From: Sphaerolaimus hirsutus
Taxonomy: Eukaryota > Nematoda > Chromadorea > Monhysterida > Sphaerolaimidae
Assembly (NCBI GenBank): GCA_964036195.1
Contig: OZ038457.1
Location: 19,309,147 to 19,373,146, forward strand
Reading direction: 5' to 3'
DNA: 64,000 bases
A program made the position numbers and the translations under genes. The notes under the pieces were generated by a model. It did no database searches, was not told the origin of the DNA, and saw only the letters and a list, made by a program, of their open reading frames with translations. This document shows positions 11,659 through 23,866 of this stretch, piece by piece. Positions within the stretch are counted from its first letter, which is position 1. Each line of letters begins with the position of its first letter.

Positions 11659-13807
11659 CGTTATTCAATTTAGAGCAACAGTGTCAACATTAAGGTAATT
11701 GCATTTGGCTGCGCCCTAAAAGTACCTAGTACCTTGAATAAAATCCCTTATAAAATTAAAGAGAGTGGCGCAAGAAATTTAAATAAAATTTGTAGTAACA
11801 CAAAAAGTTGTAGTTAATTGAACTGTCTAGACCGTAGCCTATTTATTAAATGTTCTACTCAAAGAGTTACTGAACCCCAAAAGAGAATACTTGTAACTCA
11901 TTAAATATTTATTTACATTTCTGATCGAATTATGGTTTTTCAATAATGTATTTCACTAACCCTGCTGACCGTCTGCACTTATTGCAATAGAATAGTTTAT
12001 TTGATTTTCAAATGAATGCAATACCTAATATAAAACAAAAGCTTGACGCGCTCGTCACGCTTTTCCATGCAAATGGCTGCAAAGCGTGAAAAACGCCCAT
12101 ATATAACCCATAAGACGTTCTACTCTTTCATGATATGTAATATCTGCGTCACTGCAGTTTTTAAAGTCACGTCACCAACATCAGTAGTGAACGAATGCCA
12201 CCAAAAAAGAACTGAAATTGGTGCCATGCCATTGTTGCCTAATGGCAAATACGCTACACTTTTTGGAAATATTTACATTGTCACAAACTGGTAGTTCCAA
12301 AGGTTATATCTAGGTAGTCAATAAATATTTTGTAGTGTAGTGTGCAAATGTGCCATCCAGTATTTGAGTGTTCTGGCACACGTGTAAGTTTTTTACATTA
12401 CTAATCACTACCTCTCATCAGGTAGATGGGCATATTTATACCTAATTGATTCACATGTCTTGTATTAGCAGAATACATTTTTTTAAATTTGCTTATCGGT
12501 GCAGATTTTTGTTCTCAATAGCCAAACGTAAATGTCAGAATATCGGAAAAGCGCACCGTTCATACAATTTCATTTAACCACAATTGGTAGGTATTATAAC
12601 TAAAATTTTCAAGCATTTCCCAGACACAATCCGGGGCTCGCTGTCGTCATTTATCGTGAATGGTTACAGAAACAAAACGAAAAAAGACAGCATCTAATTT
12701 CCTTACTGGGAGGGGGCGTTTTCTGGTAATGATCGAAATAAGGTGCCAATGTTTGAGATTTTTGAAGAGCGACGCTGTAGCCCGGCTTTTTTCAAATGCA
12801 CATCTCTCTAAAAACTTTCGCCACATAAAACATTTATTTAATTTTCCTTTAATTACTCTGCACTTTACTGAGATCATACAGAAATGTACACAGATGAATA
12901 CCTGTAATATTGCACTCTGCGTTTGCTTATGCATATATTAGCACTGTCGGCTTTTTCTTACTGGATGCAATTTTGTAATGAGCTCATTAGTAATTTTTGG
13001 TTCTCCCATAGAGTGCGAATAGATGCGGATGGATAACGTAGCACATCAATTGGATACAGTTGGATACGCAGGGGGAACGAAATGGATACCAGGTGGGGTA
13101 TCAATGGTTGTACATACAAGTCGCATTCAACACCCCATGTGTATCCAAATCATTGCTTAAATACCAAAAAAATGCTGAATTTATGTCACTGGTGACTTTT
13201 TAACGCAAAACGTTTGGAACTGTGAATTTTCAGCACACTTCAGAAGGATTTGAAGAAGCATTTTACAAGGACGTTGTGGGGGCAGAGCTGTAAAAGGTAC
13301 TGGACTTTTTCAAGTGTACATAAACGTAATTGATGTCCATCAGCGAACGTTAAAATGTGAAACTGTCGAATACTGTGAAAAGGGACCGAAAGGTCCAAAA
13401 TGGACCCCGCTAGTATGTTAATAGTTAAGTGTGTGCTTGGTGTTTTTCAGAAACAATGGGACAGGGACTTTTGCTTGTCCACTCTGCTGGACACTTCACT
13501 TAATGTTCAATACACAGGAATTACATATGAATGTGACTTGTTTTTTTGCCACGACTTCAAATCCTTTAGAAAATACCATCAATAACAAGCGAGCAAATTA
13601 AACGGAGAACATGTTTATAACAATATATTTCCCTTTCCGTTCAATTCTGAAGCAAAAATAGAGAATGTAAAACATTGTGAACACTGCGAATGTTCGGGGG
13701 GGGGGGGAATTTCAAGTTCATCAAAATGTTGATGGAAGGTGATAAACGCGTATAAATTGTCTGATGCAGATTGACATAAATTTTTTTGCGTGTAAAATAA
13801 AAATCAT
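11659..13807. other. No gene recognised
   Basis: I see only short unsupported open frames and small GGATAC repeats near 13030-13110. A G run lies at 13695-13707. Confidence 0.45.
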
Positions 13808-14462
13808 CTGGTGCCGGTTCCGCAAGTGGACAAGTTAAGAGTTAAAACATAAGAGTTGAGTAAAATAACAAGTGGCGAGTTAAGAGTAAAGTTAAAGTTT
13901 AAGAGAAAAGTTAAAATTTGAGAGTTGAGTTAAATGTTAGGAGTTGAGTGAAAGGTTAAAAGTTGAGTTAAGAGTTGATAAAAGGTTAAGAGGTGAGTTA
14001 AAAGTTGATTTAAAAGACAAATGGGGGAAATGCTACAGAAGCGCGATACGCTTTATCAGTCGTATTTTGTCCATGCACAGCCATTTTGCGACACTGTTCC
14101 GCAATTTTTTTAAATTTTTTTAGCGATAATTTTTTTGGATACGTTATTTTCAAATGTCGTGCATTCAACATTGGCACCATGCCAGCGAGCAGCCGTATAA
14201 ATACCAATTTCACATTTTTATTTTCATTTTTTTACCATCATTTTCCACTTGTCTCTTAACTCAACTTTTAACTCACCTTTTAACCTTTAACTCAACTTTT
14301 AACCTTTAACTCAACTCTTAACATTTAACTCAACTTTTAGCTCAACTCTTAAATTTTAACTTTTCTCTTAAACTTTAACTTTACTCTTAACTCGCCATTT
14401 GTAATTTTTTTCAACTCTTATGTTTTAACTCTTAACTTGTCCACTTGCGGAACTGGCCCCTG
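13808..14462. mobile_element. Long hairpin element, GTTCCGCAAGTGG ends, AGTTAA minisatellite
   Basis: The left end GCCGGTTCCGCAAGTGGACA pairs with the right end TGTCCACTTGCGGAACTGGC. Both arms are built of GTTAAGAGTTGAGTTAAA-type units in opposite orientation, around a unique 200-bp centre (about 14010-14230). It is a palindromic MITE of the GGCCAGTTCCGC-end group. Confidence 0.78.
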
Positions 14463-14504
14463 CCCCTGGTTGCTAAATCGTAGCTGCACAGCAATTTTTA
14501 TTGC

Positions 14505-14700
14505 TACAGTAGACAGTTTAATTTCCTCGACAGACAGCTTTATTTCCAGTGGGTTTATTTTTTCAGAGTGCAAATTTTGTGGGGGAGGGGGTAATCCATC
14601 AGGGGTATTTCGAGGAATTGATTTTTTCATAAGCTCGCTCAAGCCTGCGGTATTCCGAGTGTGGGGTATTTTTAGGGTTTTTGTCGAGGAATCACTGTAT
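14505..14700. mobile_element. Degenerate type-a MITE remnant
   Basis: TTTAATTTCCTCGACAG on the left mirrors TGTCGAGGAATCACTGTA on the right. The interior shows GGGTATTTCGAGGAAT and TTTTTTCAGAGTGCAAATTTT, as in the type-a copies at 44991 and 49121. Confidence 0.5.
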
Positions 14701-14994
14701 CTTTACAAATACTTTTTTTTAAATCTGGGACATAAAAAACAGTTCTTTCGATTAGAACACTACAAGGTTTGCAAGGTAAAAGAGAAAAAAATAATAAGAA
14801 AAAAGCATCTGTTTTTTGACCTCACATTGGATAAATTTAAATACATACATATTACTCTGTAATTTTGTATTACCTGTGTTACAAATATAGGTATACCTAC
14901 GGTAGCTAATAATCTCGTTTTATTAAGCGAGAAACTGATGACCTGATAATATCCCGACCAGAAAGTTTCTATTTTACGTCAATGCTGTCAGAAG

Positions 14995-15411
14995 TAACGA
15001 TGGCAAACCCTCATGAAAAAAGTATTTAAATTTTTAAGTGTTTTTTTTCCAATATGACTTTGAATTTCGATTTTTCCCCAAAATTAGTTTTGTAATTTTC
15101 GAATTGAGTTTTAGAATTTTAGAATCTTTTTGATTGTTTTTCGAATTTTTGGTCTGATTTTTTTAATACATTTTTGTGTTTTACAACCTTCTATCTATAC
15201 TGTCACTGCGGATCTATTTGCACATTGAAGTTCTGCAACTACGAAATCCAAACAAACAATACAAACAAACAAAAATCCATGCAAAATTGATGTTTTGAGT
15301 AGATCTTTTGCATTTTTTTACCCGTTTTCAACCGAAAAAAAAAACAGAAAAAAACGATTCGAAAATTTGAAAAAGTTCTCGAATTTTTGAATCTTTTTTT
15401 TGCCATCGTTA
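14995..15411. mobile_element. TAACGATGGCAAA hAT-type MITE, 417 bp
   Basis: TAACGATGGCAAA at the left end and TTTGCCATCGTTA at the right end are exact inverted repeats. The flanks GTCAGAAG and GACAGAAG are an 8-bp duplication with one change. The interior repeats TTTTTCGAATTTT motifs. Confidence 0.83.
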
Positions 15412-15557
15412 GACAGAAGTCATCGAATGTCATCTGATGTAACGCTCTGCACAACAGTAACAAAATATGAAAAAGTGAATTAGTTTCACTCGGCTTATTA
15501 TACTTGATGAAGGCACTTGACATCAACAATAATTTACCGGCTGAATCCAATATTACA

Positions 15558-15621
15558 TACAGCCTGTATCACAGTCTGTATACCTATACATACACAGGTG
15601 GCAATATCACAGTCTGTTACC
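15558..15621. repeat. Left arm of a ~64-bp inverted duplication (partner 17096-17160)
   Basis: The segment with CACAGTCTGT, TACATACACAGGTGGCAA and CACAGTCTGTTACCC reappears as a near-perfect reverse complement at 17096-17160. The two arms bracket a truncated foldback element. Confidence 0.75.
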
Positions 15622-16132
15622 CTACACATACACACATGCGCTCTTAACAGTCAAACAGGTGCGATATACATACATGCGGGGCGGTGTTGCGACATTCCAT
15701 TGTGTTGCGAGCATGCGTCCATACAGATACTCAGTATGAAATCACTATCAGTAATTATCACCCTGATCGACAAGGTGTGAAAGCGCAACTGGCACCCACC
15801 ATGATTTTGATTGTTAAGATATCGATTTAGTGCATGCGTGCATAACAGATTGGTGCAATTATTAGTTGTTTACGGTGTATTTTTCAGAGTGATTGTTTTA
15901 GTTGGTGATGGCCAACTTTGGCCCGTGTGTCACTGAGGCATTTCCAGCTGGTTTGACCACAAAGGGAAAGAACCCTTTATACTTTAAAGAGACTTCACGC
16001 AATTAACCTATTTACACATTGAGTTCACATGCAATCAATAAATTAATCAACTAACTAATAAACTCTATTTAGGAGTGGCATTTGTGCATGGAAAGCGAGC
16101 AGCAGGCACAGCATACATAATCAATTGATACA

Positions 16133-17094
16133 TAAACACCTTCCCGGACAAGTTCACCACCCATTTTTTAATTTCACTTCGAATGCAATATCTCCGTCCA
16201 TGGGGGTGTTATAAGGCTGAAACTTTGTATATATTAAGTTGTAAGACCCCCTTACTCCCCAACAATGAGGGGAGGTGCGGCGACTCACTACAGAGTGGGT
16301 CGCCCTATATGCAAAAATTTTGTGGCGTTTTTGGTGTCCCAAGCAAGTTCACCACCCACTTGATTAGCTACACTTTGAAGGCTATATCTCCAGCTGTGAG
16401 GGCGGTAGAAAGCTGAAATTTGGGGGATGTCTTGCCAACAACCCCCCTCACAATACACCAGTGGGGCGGCTGCCGATGACCCTCTAAAGCATGGGTCACT
16501 GCATATAAATTTGATAATTTTTTTAAGAACAACCCAAGTGTCCCAAACAAGTTTGCCACCAAACTGCATTAAAAAATGTTGTGAGAACATACCTGATATA
16601 AAATTAAATCAGATATGAACCCTAGTTCTGCTCATTAAAATTTTTTCAGTAGGGCACCCACCCTGTCCCATAAACAGCAGATTGAAAATTTCACTTTAAA
16701 CCAATTTTTTGTATCACACTAAAAAAGTTGGTTTACAAAGTTCACTAGGGGAGGGTCTAAGGTTCAAAGTTATGTAAACAACATAACCTCTAAAATGCTT
16801 CCATAAGGAAATTTATTTGGGGTGAATGAAAAAGTGAAAATTTTGTCAAATTTTCTTCCTGAAATGACATCATTTTGACATCATAGAATTCACCCCAAGT
16901 AAACTTCCTTATGGAAGCATTTTAGAGGGTATGTTGTTTACATAACTTTGAACCTTAGACCATCCCCTAGTGAACTTTGTAAACCAACTTTTTAAGTGTG
17001 ATACAAAAAATTGGCTTAAAGTGAAATTTTCAGTCGGCTGTTTATGGGACAGGGTGGGTGCCCTACTGAAAAAAAAATTTTATTGGCTGAAATG
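16133..17094. mobile_element. Foldback element, subfamily A, right-truncated
   Basis: It starts TAAACACCTTCCCGGACAAG and follows the intact copy at 60989-62445 closely through the left arm, the palindromic centre (about 16830-16890) and the first part of the right arm. It breaks off after TTGGCTGAAATGGG, where the inverted duplication at 17096 begins. Each arm holds modules with ATATCTCC, a G-rich/C-rich pair and GTGTCCCAA(G/A)CAAGTT. Confidence 0.8.
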
Positions 17095-17158
17095 GGTAAC
17101 AGACTGTGATATTGCCACCTGTGTATGTATAGGGATACAGACTGTCATATTGGCTTGT

Positions 17159-18638
17159 ATGTCAACACCTTCCCGATCAAGTCCGGCCGCCTATTTTTTT
17201 TTTCACTTCGCAGGCCATATCTCCGGTTGCGGGTGGGGTGGAAAACTAAAACTTGGGTGGTATATAGGCGCAACCCCCCACTACCCCACATGAATAAATG
17301 GGGCAGCGGCGACTCACTATAGAGGGGGTTGCCATATATGTGAAAAAAAATTGCAGCGTTTTCACTGTCCCGCACAGGTCCGGCCCCCGGTTGATTTCTT
17401 ACACTGCGGGTCCCGTATCTCCAGCTGTGGGAGGGGTATAGATCTCAACTTTTGGGGGTGTGTTGCCAACACCCCTCCCCTACTATACACTGGCCAGGCG
17501 GTTTTTGGCAACTCACCACAGTCTGGTGTGCAAAGTTTAAAATTGATTAAAATGTTACTGTCCCACACAAGTCCAGCATCCAATTGAATTTCAAAAAATG
17601 GACACTTTTGTGTTGTTTTAACACTAATGTGGTTGACAATGTGAAATAAGCATTAAATATCCTCTAAAATATCTTATCCGACCTAAAACTGGCCACCACA
17701 TGAACCCCTTCCCCCAAGTGGGTGACAAAAAAATCACTTTTTACAACTTTTTTATTAGACACTTGAATGGCTGGTTTACAATAATTTATAGGGGAGGGTT
17801 AAAGGTCTCAAGTTGTGTAAAAAATCTTACCTCAAAAATGCCTTCATAAGAAAATTTGCTGGGGGTGAATTTCAAATTGTAAAAATGACATCATTGCAGG
17901 AACAAAAATAGGCAAAATTCACAATTTGAAATTCACCCCCAGCAAATTTTATTATGAAGGCATTTTTGAGGTAAGGTTTTTTACACAATTTGAAACCTTT
18001 AACCCTCCTCTATAAATCATTGTAAAGCAGCAGTTCAAGTGTCTGATGAAAAAGTTGTAAAAAGTGATTTTTTTGTCACCCACTTGGGGGGAGGGGTTCA
18101 TGTGGTGGGCAGTTTTAGGTTGGATAAGATATTTTTTAGAGGATATTTCATGCTTATTTCACATTGTCAACCACATTAGTGTTAAAACAACACAAAAGTG
18201 TCCATTTTTTGAAATTCAATTGGATGCTGTAGTTGTGTGGGACAGTAACATTTTAATAAATTTTAAACTTTGCACCCCACACTGTGGTGAGTTGCCAAAG
18301 ACCGCCTGGCCAGTGTATAGTAGGGGAGGGGTGTTGGCAACACATCCCCAAAATTTTAGATTTATACCCCTCCCACAAGTGGAGGTACGGCACCCGCAGT
18401 GAAAGAAATCAGTGGGGGCCGGACCTGTGTGGGACACTAAAAAAGCTGCAAATTTTTTTTGCACTCGGCGACCCACCCTGTAGGGGGTCGCCGCGACCCC
18501 TTCAATTCATGCGAAGTAGAGGGGGGTTGCGCCAATATCTACCCCAAGTTTCAGCTTCTGGCGCGTCCTAGAACAGGAGATAGGACGTCAGAAGTAAAAT
18601 AAAAAATGGGGGGGCCGGACTTGATCGGGAAGGTGTTT
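17159..18638. mobile_element. Foldback element, subfamily B, ~1.48 kb
   Basis: The ends AACACCTTCCCGATCAAGTC and GACTTGATCGGGAAGGTGTT are inverted, and the arms mirror each other to a centre near 17900. Modules repeat with a common blueprint: GGTCCGGCCCC, CTCCAGCTGTGGGAGGGGT, GTTGCCAACACCCC, and GGCAACTCACCACAG or GGCGACTCACTATAG. The bases flanking both ends include GTATG. No protein is encoded. Confidence 0.83.
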
Positions 18639-18846
18639 AGTATGTAGCACCGTCTAATTTACCTATCTTCAATGGGGAACTTTTTTCCTTTTATTAGATT
18701 TGCAGGAATCTCTGTAAAATAAATCCCGTGGTTTTTACTGTAAAACTCTAATTAGGTATGCTGTTTGGTTGTTGTGTTTTTACACATAAACCAATTAAAA
18801 TACAAAAACAGTTGTTTTCGATGAAAAATACATATTCTGTATCATG

Positions 18847-19093
18847 TATACTCCAGTCACTTTACACCCTGCACACGCGGTTCCCGCTGGAAGCGTGCCA
18901 ATGATTTTTTACGCATGCGGTTTCATACAAAGTTGAAAAAAGTCATCTCTGTTAACGCTATACGTTAACTTCTTCACAACAATCATTTTTTATCATTTTT
19001 TCTACAAAAATCGCATGTCTTATCATCATTGGCACGGTTCCAACGTGAGACATAAATAAGTACGAGGGCAGAGTATCAGGTGCGCCGAGTATA
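18847..19093. mobile_element. TATACTC...GAGTATA MITE, copy 1
   Basis: The ends TATACTC and GAGTATA flank GGAAGCGTGCCAATGAT on one side and ATCATTGGCACGGTTCCAAC on the other, an imperfect 247-bp palindrome. A second copy lies in the opposite orientation at 32446-32695. Confidence 0.75.
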
Positions 19094-19989
19094 CGTGTGT
19101 ATTTTTCACACATCATCCATGCATATTGTAAAAAAAATTTAAAAAATAGATAAGAAATTCGAAAAAGCTAGTTTTCAAATGGAATCCATATCACAACACC
19201 CATGTCTCCCAATAATAATTCTAGCTTTCATAATTATATTCCAAATGTAAAAATTTATACTTTAACATAAGCTTGAAGGGATGCAGCGTAATGCAACACG
19301 CAACATTTTACACTCCACTGAGCGATACCAATTTAATTAGGTGAAACTTACACATTCTAGAATGGAGCCTTAAATTCACTCACAGGCTAATCTAATTTTT
19401 CTCGGTCATAAACAATGTCATTTTGTTTAACACGATAAATTGCTCCTTAAATTTAAGGGGAAAAACACAGAAACTCTTTCTGTGTTTCTGTATTTTTTGT
19501 GTTTAAAATTTTCACAAGAAACAGACAGACATTTTACATCAGTTTTTCATAATCTGCGAGTTCCTTTTCTGTATAAAAACACAGAAATCCAAATAGGTCT
19601 TTGAAAGCCGCCTTTACCACCACTGCATATATTCACATGGTAAAATACCTGAGTATACATGCTAAGTCAAAGTAGACAATCCCCCACAAAAATGCATAGC
19701 TTCGGCAGGATTTCAACAAAGTTACAATGGCTGAAACTCAAGCCAAAGTTAAGTGAAGAATGGTTACTTAATTGGTTCTACACAAAAATTGTCGTCTACT
19801 TTTTATACTTCATAAGAATTCTACCTGCGTTTCCTCAAACGTTGATCTCTACGTGATTTTTACGCAGACTTTGAAATTAAAAATTTAAATATAAATTCAT
19901 GCTAAAAGGAAGATATGACAAAGCTGGGCCCAGACAGAATCATCAAGAGGGAAGTGCGACGATGGAAATGCAAAGTGGCATGTGCGGTG
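19094..19989. other. No gene recognised
   Basis: AT-rich DNA with short open frames only. There is a weak inverted motif ACACAGAAA near 19465 and 19582. Confidence 0.45.
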
Positions 19990-20476
19990 CACAGTTGCTA
20001 AATGCGTATCTAGGTACCTTTACTCAAAAAGTACACATACTCGACTACCGAGTAAAAACGCATACGCATACTTTGAAAAAAGTTTCTGTACTCGCCTTTA
20101 CGCTTACTTTTTGAGAGTACTCGAGTACAGTAAAATGTTTTTTTCGAGTACAGAATGAGTATTTTTGCCATTCGAAACCCCTGCTTTTGATAAAGAATAC
20201 TTATTTATAGAAAGACAACACATTTTTGTTGTCCAGGGTAATCATTCGTACTGGTTTTTCCAGAGAGAAAAGGTAAATTTACTCGCTTTAATGCTTTCTT
20301 AAGAAAAAATACTCGCCTTTACGCTTTCTGGGAAAAAGGTATTTTACTCTCATTTACTCGCGAGTAAAAGTAAATTAATTTTACTTTACGCTTTCCGTAC
20401 TCAGGGGAGAGTAAAAACAAAATATTTTACGCACACGCATACTTTGAAAAAAAGTTCGGTCCTTTTAACAACTCTG
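19990..20476. mobile_element. CAGAG-end element, copy 3, reverse orientation, 487 bp
   Basis: It starts CACAGTTGCTAAATG and ends CCTTTTAACAACTCTG. The flanks GTGCGGTG and GTGCAGTG are an 8-bp duplication with one change. The interior is ACTCGAGTAC and TTTACTCGC(G)AGTAAA palindromes. Confidence 0.8.
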
Positions 20477-20937
20477 GTGCAGTGTGCGCCACATTCAAAC
20501 AGTAAGAGCAAAATACAAATTGAAATACATTGCAACAGCACGTCAACTCACTTGCGAAGCTGGCTACTCATTACTGCTCTTTATTAGCAGTTCTTCACAA
20601 TTCAAATCTCATTTTTTACATTACTGAGATCAATTGATCATCGTGGAATCTATTATTTGTGAAAATTACCTATCACAAAAAAAAAACAAATTCAGCAAAG
20701 CTCCGATGAATCACTCCTCACTTATTTTAATGACACATTTAGTTTTTGAACAAAAAATTTCTCGAAATGTTTTTTCACAAATAAAAAGAGTTTTTTTTTC
20801 TCTAGGTATATCAAATCAATAAATGAAGTATTTAAAAGCTGTCCGTCAATGTAACAGCAAATACAAGTGAGGGGGTGTGAAATTTCAACACTTCATAAAA
20901 ACATAGACCATTTTGTATCATAGACGTCACAAAATGC

Positions 20938-21352
20938 TAATGATGGCAAACTTTCTGAATAAAAATGCTAAATTTTTAAGCGGCTTTTCTAAAACGAGTT
21001 TTCGACGTCACATTTTTTTCCAGAAATGGTTTTTGAATTTCCGGTTATTTTTCTACACAACGCTAACTTTTCGAAAATTTTGAACGATTTTCTTGGCGTT
21101 TAGGAAGCTATTCAAAAATGTTCCAGCTGACACATTGAAGACTTTTGGTTTTCCGCTATAATACCAAAGCAAATGGCGTTTTCTATTGTGTAAATGAATG
21201 GAATTAAAAAAATATATTTCAGAACTGATTTCATATGCTTTTTCTGACAGTGAAATGAAATTGGAATTTTTTCTTACCATCTTACAAAGGGCAGTACATA
21301 TTTCAATACCTGGCTCAATTTCACGCACGGTAATTTTCAATCAATTCGGTTC
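20938..21352. mobile_element. Half of a TAATGATGGCAAA-end MITE
   Basis: TAATGATGGCAAACTTTCTG resembles the left end of the element at 14995, and TTTTCGAAAATTTT motifs follow. No matching right end is found before the foldback element starts at 21353, so it may be truncated. Confidence 0.45.
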
Positions 21353-22158
21353 GAGTTGTAAACAGCGTTCGGATCAGGTCCGGCAGTCAGTTTCTGACCT
21401 GACTGCTGTCGCCATAACTCCCGCTGTGGGGGGAATTAAGAGATTAAATTTGGGTGGGACGTAGCCGACATTCCCCCCATACTATACTCCAACGCAGGGG
21501 CGACGGCGACCCCCCTAAGTGTGGGTCGCCGTATACGCGCAATAAAATTTACTGAATTTCGCTGTCCGCGTCAAGTCCGGCACCCAGTGGTTTTTCATAA
21601 CTTCGGGTGCCATCACTCCAGAAACGCGGACACGAAATAGCTGAAATTTTGGGGGGTTATCGTCAACATCCTGTGGCACCATCGACTCACCAAAAGTGTC
21701 GCTCACTGCGTATACAGCGCTGTTTTTTACAGATACAGTGTACGCATCAGGTCCAGGACCAACTTGCGTTTCACCAAGCCAAATTCACTTTAAATATATT
21801 TTTTATTAGACACTTGAAAAGTTGGTTTAGGATGCCCTCTAGGTAAGGGTTTAAGGTATAAAATTGCGTAAAAAACTTTACCCCAAAAATGCCCCACTAA
21901 GGAATTTTAATGGGGGTGAATGTGATGAAGTCACTTATGACATCATCACCATACAAATTTGTACTGTGATGATGTCATAGGTGATGTCAGAATAGTCACC
22001 CCCATTAAAATTCCTTAGTGGGGCATTTTTGGGGTAAAGTTTTTTACGCAATTTTATACCTTAAACCTTTACCTAGAGGGCATCCTAAACCAACTTTTAA
22101 AGTGTCTAACAAAAAAATATATTCTCAGTGAATTTTTAGGATGCAACTGTAGGGACAT
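21353..22158. mobile_element. Foldback element, subfamily C, left part (interrupted)
   Basis: TGTAAACAGCGTTCGGATCA begins an arm with GGTCCGGCA, CTCCCGCTGTGGGGGG and GCGACGGCGACCCCCCTAAG modules. The centre of symmetry is near 21955, and the right arm follows as far as about 22140. There the LTR retrotransposon interrupts it; the rest of the right arm lies at 29575-30016. Confidence 0.82.
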
Positions 22159-22308
22159 TGTCGGGATATGTGAAAGTTCAGTTTTTGGACATTTGTCCAC
22201 TCTATAGTAGTTCCCATTTGGGACTTATTTAGTTGACGTACTGCGTACAGATCGAGAGGGTGGTATGAATGAACGACAGGCATAAATCTCTCTACCAATC
22301 AAATAGCA
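22159..22308 (+). repeat. 5' LTR of Ty3/gypsy element
   Basis: 150 bp beginning TGTCGGGATATG and ending AAATAGCA, repeated at 29321-29470 with a single difference (CCC to TTC context near position 55). Similarity continues about 11 bases past CA (TCC(A/G)AAAAGTG), so the true border may be slightly further right. The near identity points to recent insertion. Confidence 0.9.
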
Positions 22309-22367
22309 TCCAAAAAGTGGTGGACGTGCTGTTTTGGATTGCCCAGCCGGCCGGGAAAAGGGAGTGC

Positions 22368-22468
22368 AGTCATCCGCTGACAAATTGCTGTCTTCATGCT
22401 CGCACAGCTGTCATCCGCTGACAATTTGCTGTCTTCATACACACCTAGCTGTCATCCGCTGACACAAC
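22368..22468 (+). repeat. Leader direct repeats upstream of gag
   Basis: The phrase TCATCCGCTGACAA(A)TTGCTGTC occurs twice at about 40-bp spacing. A third partial copy (GCTGTCATCCGCTGACA) ends next to the gag start codon at 22469. Each unit can form a small hairpin. The position in the 5' untranslated leader suggests a role in packaging or translation, which is inference. Confidence 0.75.
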
Positions 22469-23866
22469 ATGAGTGACCAGTCTTCAAACTCCGATGGGGA
22501 GTTTCGCCGGCACACCAGGCAGAATCCATGCAATTTGCTGCCGGGCGCGGGACTGAACGAGGAAGCCATCCGCGCGTTCCAAGACGCGCAGTTGCGCATG
22601 GCTTTTCCATTGCGTCGCACACACGCTCGCCAGGAGGTTTGTGCACCTTTGGAAAACACTCATGCACCAGTGCAATTCGATTATGGATTCACACACGGTA
22701 GAACGGTTCACAGTACGCAATTTTTCCCTCACCAAACTTCCAGTGAACCACAGATGTACAGACACGTCGAGTTGCGCCGAACCCCACCCCCGACTGGTGA
22801 ACCGTGGTTCGTTCGCATGCGGCGCTACAAAGAAACACGTTTCGCCGCGCCGATTCACCACGTTGGCACGTTTGACTTGAAGGAGGACGGAGTTCAGTTT
22901 CCTTTGCAAGTAAACTTATTGCATGATGAGATACCAGATGAAAAAATGGTTTTCACGGCTGTGCAAAATCCCCCAGAATATTTGCCACTGGCAGTTCAAA
23001 CTAAAGAATCTGCTTATAAACCCTTAGGGGGCACTGAATCTGAAAAGGAATTTTTAGAGGCGTTTGATAGTTTGAAAGCCCGTTTTGTGCACCTTCGCCG
23101 TTTCGGGCAAGACACTGAGCTGACAGAGCCAATCAAAATGACCTCGGCGGCTATTTTCGATGAAAATTCAACGCCGTTGGTACAAAACCCATGGCACATC
23201 AAAAATTTGGCATGTCTGCCAAGTGCAATGGCACATCACACGCGCCCCGAAATTGCTGAAAAATGGTTTATGATAAGGCCCCAAATTTTTGACAAAATCC
23301 CCACCTACACAGGCAAATTGGATCCACGCAGTTTCGCGGAATGGAACCGGATAGTGCAGATGGCAGCACTGTCAATTCCGCACCCTTCACTCGTCGACAA
23401 GTTTTGGTTGGAGATTTTCACAACCAAACTTTCCGGAGATGCACACAAAGTGCTCACCACCATTTTCAAACCCGAGTCACTGTCAGATCATGAAAAAGTT
23501 ATCAAAGAATTATCAGCAGTTTTCAAAAGCACTGACAAAACATATACTTACCCAGAATGGGAATCGGCGACAATGTTTCGGACGGAAAATTTCATGGACT
23601 TTTATCTGAGACTGATGTCAAAAATACCATCTGACCTAAAGGAAACAGTAGGGTTTGACAAAAATGCCATTGACAAACTAATTCTGACTAAAATTTGGCA
23701 TCGCTTCAATGACAATAGATTTGACAAATATGTTGTGGCAAATTTCAGAGCCCGGGCAAAATCGACAAATAAAACAACATCTACCGCGCAGCTTTTGCAG
23801 TGTTTGGACGACTACTTCAAATCGGTAAAACAAGAACTTCCACGACGCGACCGAACCAACGACTGA
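22469..23866 (+). CDS. gag: Retrotransposon Gag (capsid part), 465 aa, then in-frame stop
   Basis: The frame starts with ATG directly after the leader repeats and runs 465 codons to a TGA at 23864. The central part (about residues 255-400) has the features of a retrotransposon Gag capsid domain, including IPTYTGKLDPRSFAEW and a helical stretch with FWLEIFTTKLSG. The same frame reopens after the TGA and includes a zinc-knuckle-like C-x4-H-x2-H-x4-C at about 23939-23980. The domain usually found at the Gag C-terminus is therefore cut off by the stop. It would form the particle that packages element RNA. Confidence 0.88.
   Translation: MSDQSSNSDGEFRRHTRQNPCNLLPGAGLNEEAIRAFQDAQLRMAFPLRRTHARQEVCAPLENTHAPVQFDYGFTHGRTVHSTQFFPHQTSSEPQMYRHVELRRTPPPTGEPWFVRMRRYKETRFAAPIHHVGTFDLKEDGVQFPLQVNLLHDEIPDEKMVFTAVQNPPEYLPLAVQTKESAYKPLGGTESEKEFLEAFDSLKARFVHLRRFGQDTELTEPIKMTSAAIFDENSTPLVQNPWHIKNLACLPSAMAHHTRPEIAEKWFMIRPQIFDKIPTYTGKLDPRSFAEWNRIVQMAALSIPHPSLVDKFWLEIFTTKLSGDAHKVLTTIFKPESLSDHEKVIKELSAVFKSTDKTYTYPEWESATMFRTENFMDFYLRLMSKIPSDLKETVGFDKNAIDKLILTKIWHRFNDNRFDKYVVANFRARAKSTNKTTSTAQLLQCLDDYFKSVKQELPRRDRTND

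Noticed and set aside
16154-18571. Many 60-110 codon frames on both strands in the foldback elements
   Set aside because: They mirror each other across the palindromes and carry no domain.
22484-22909. 141-codon frame antisense to gag
   Set aside because: Shadow of the gag frame.
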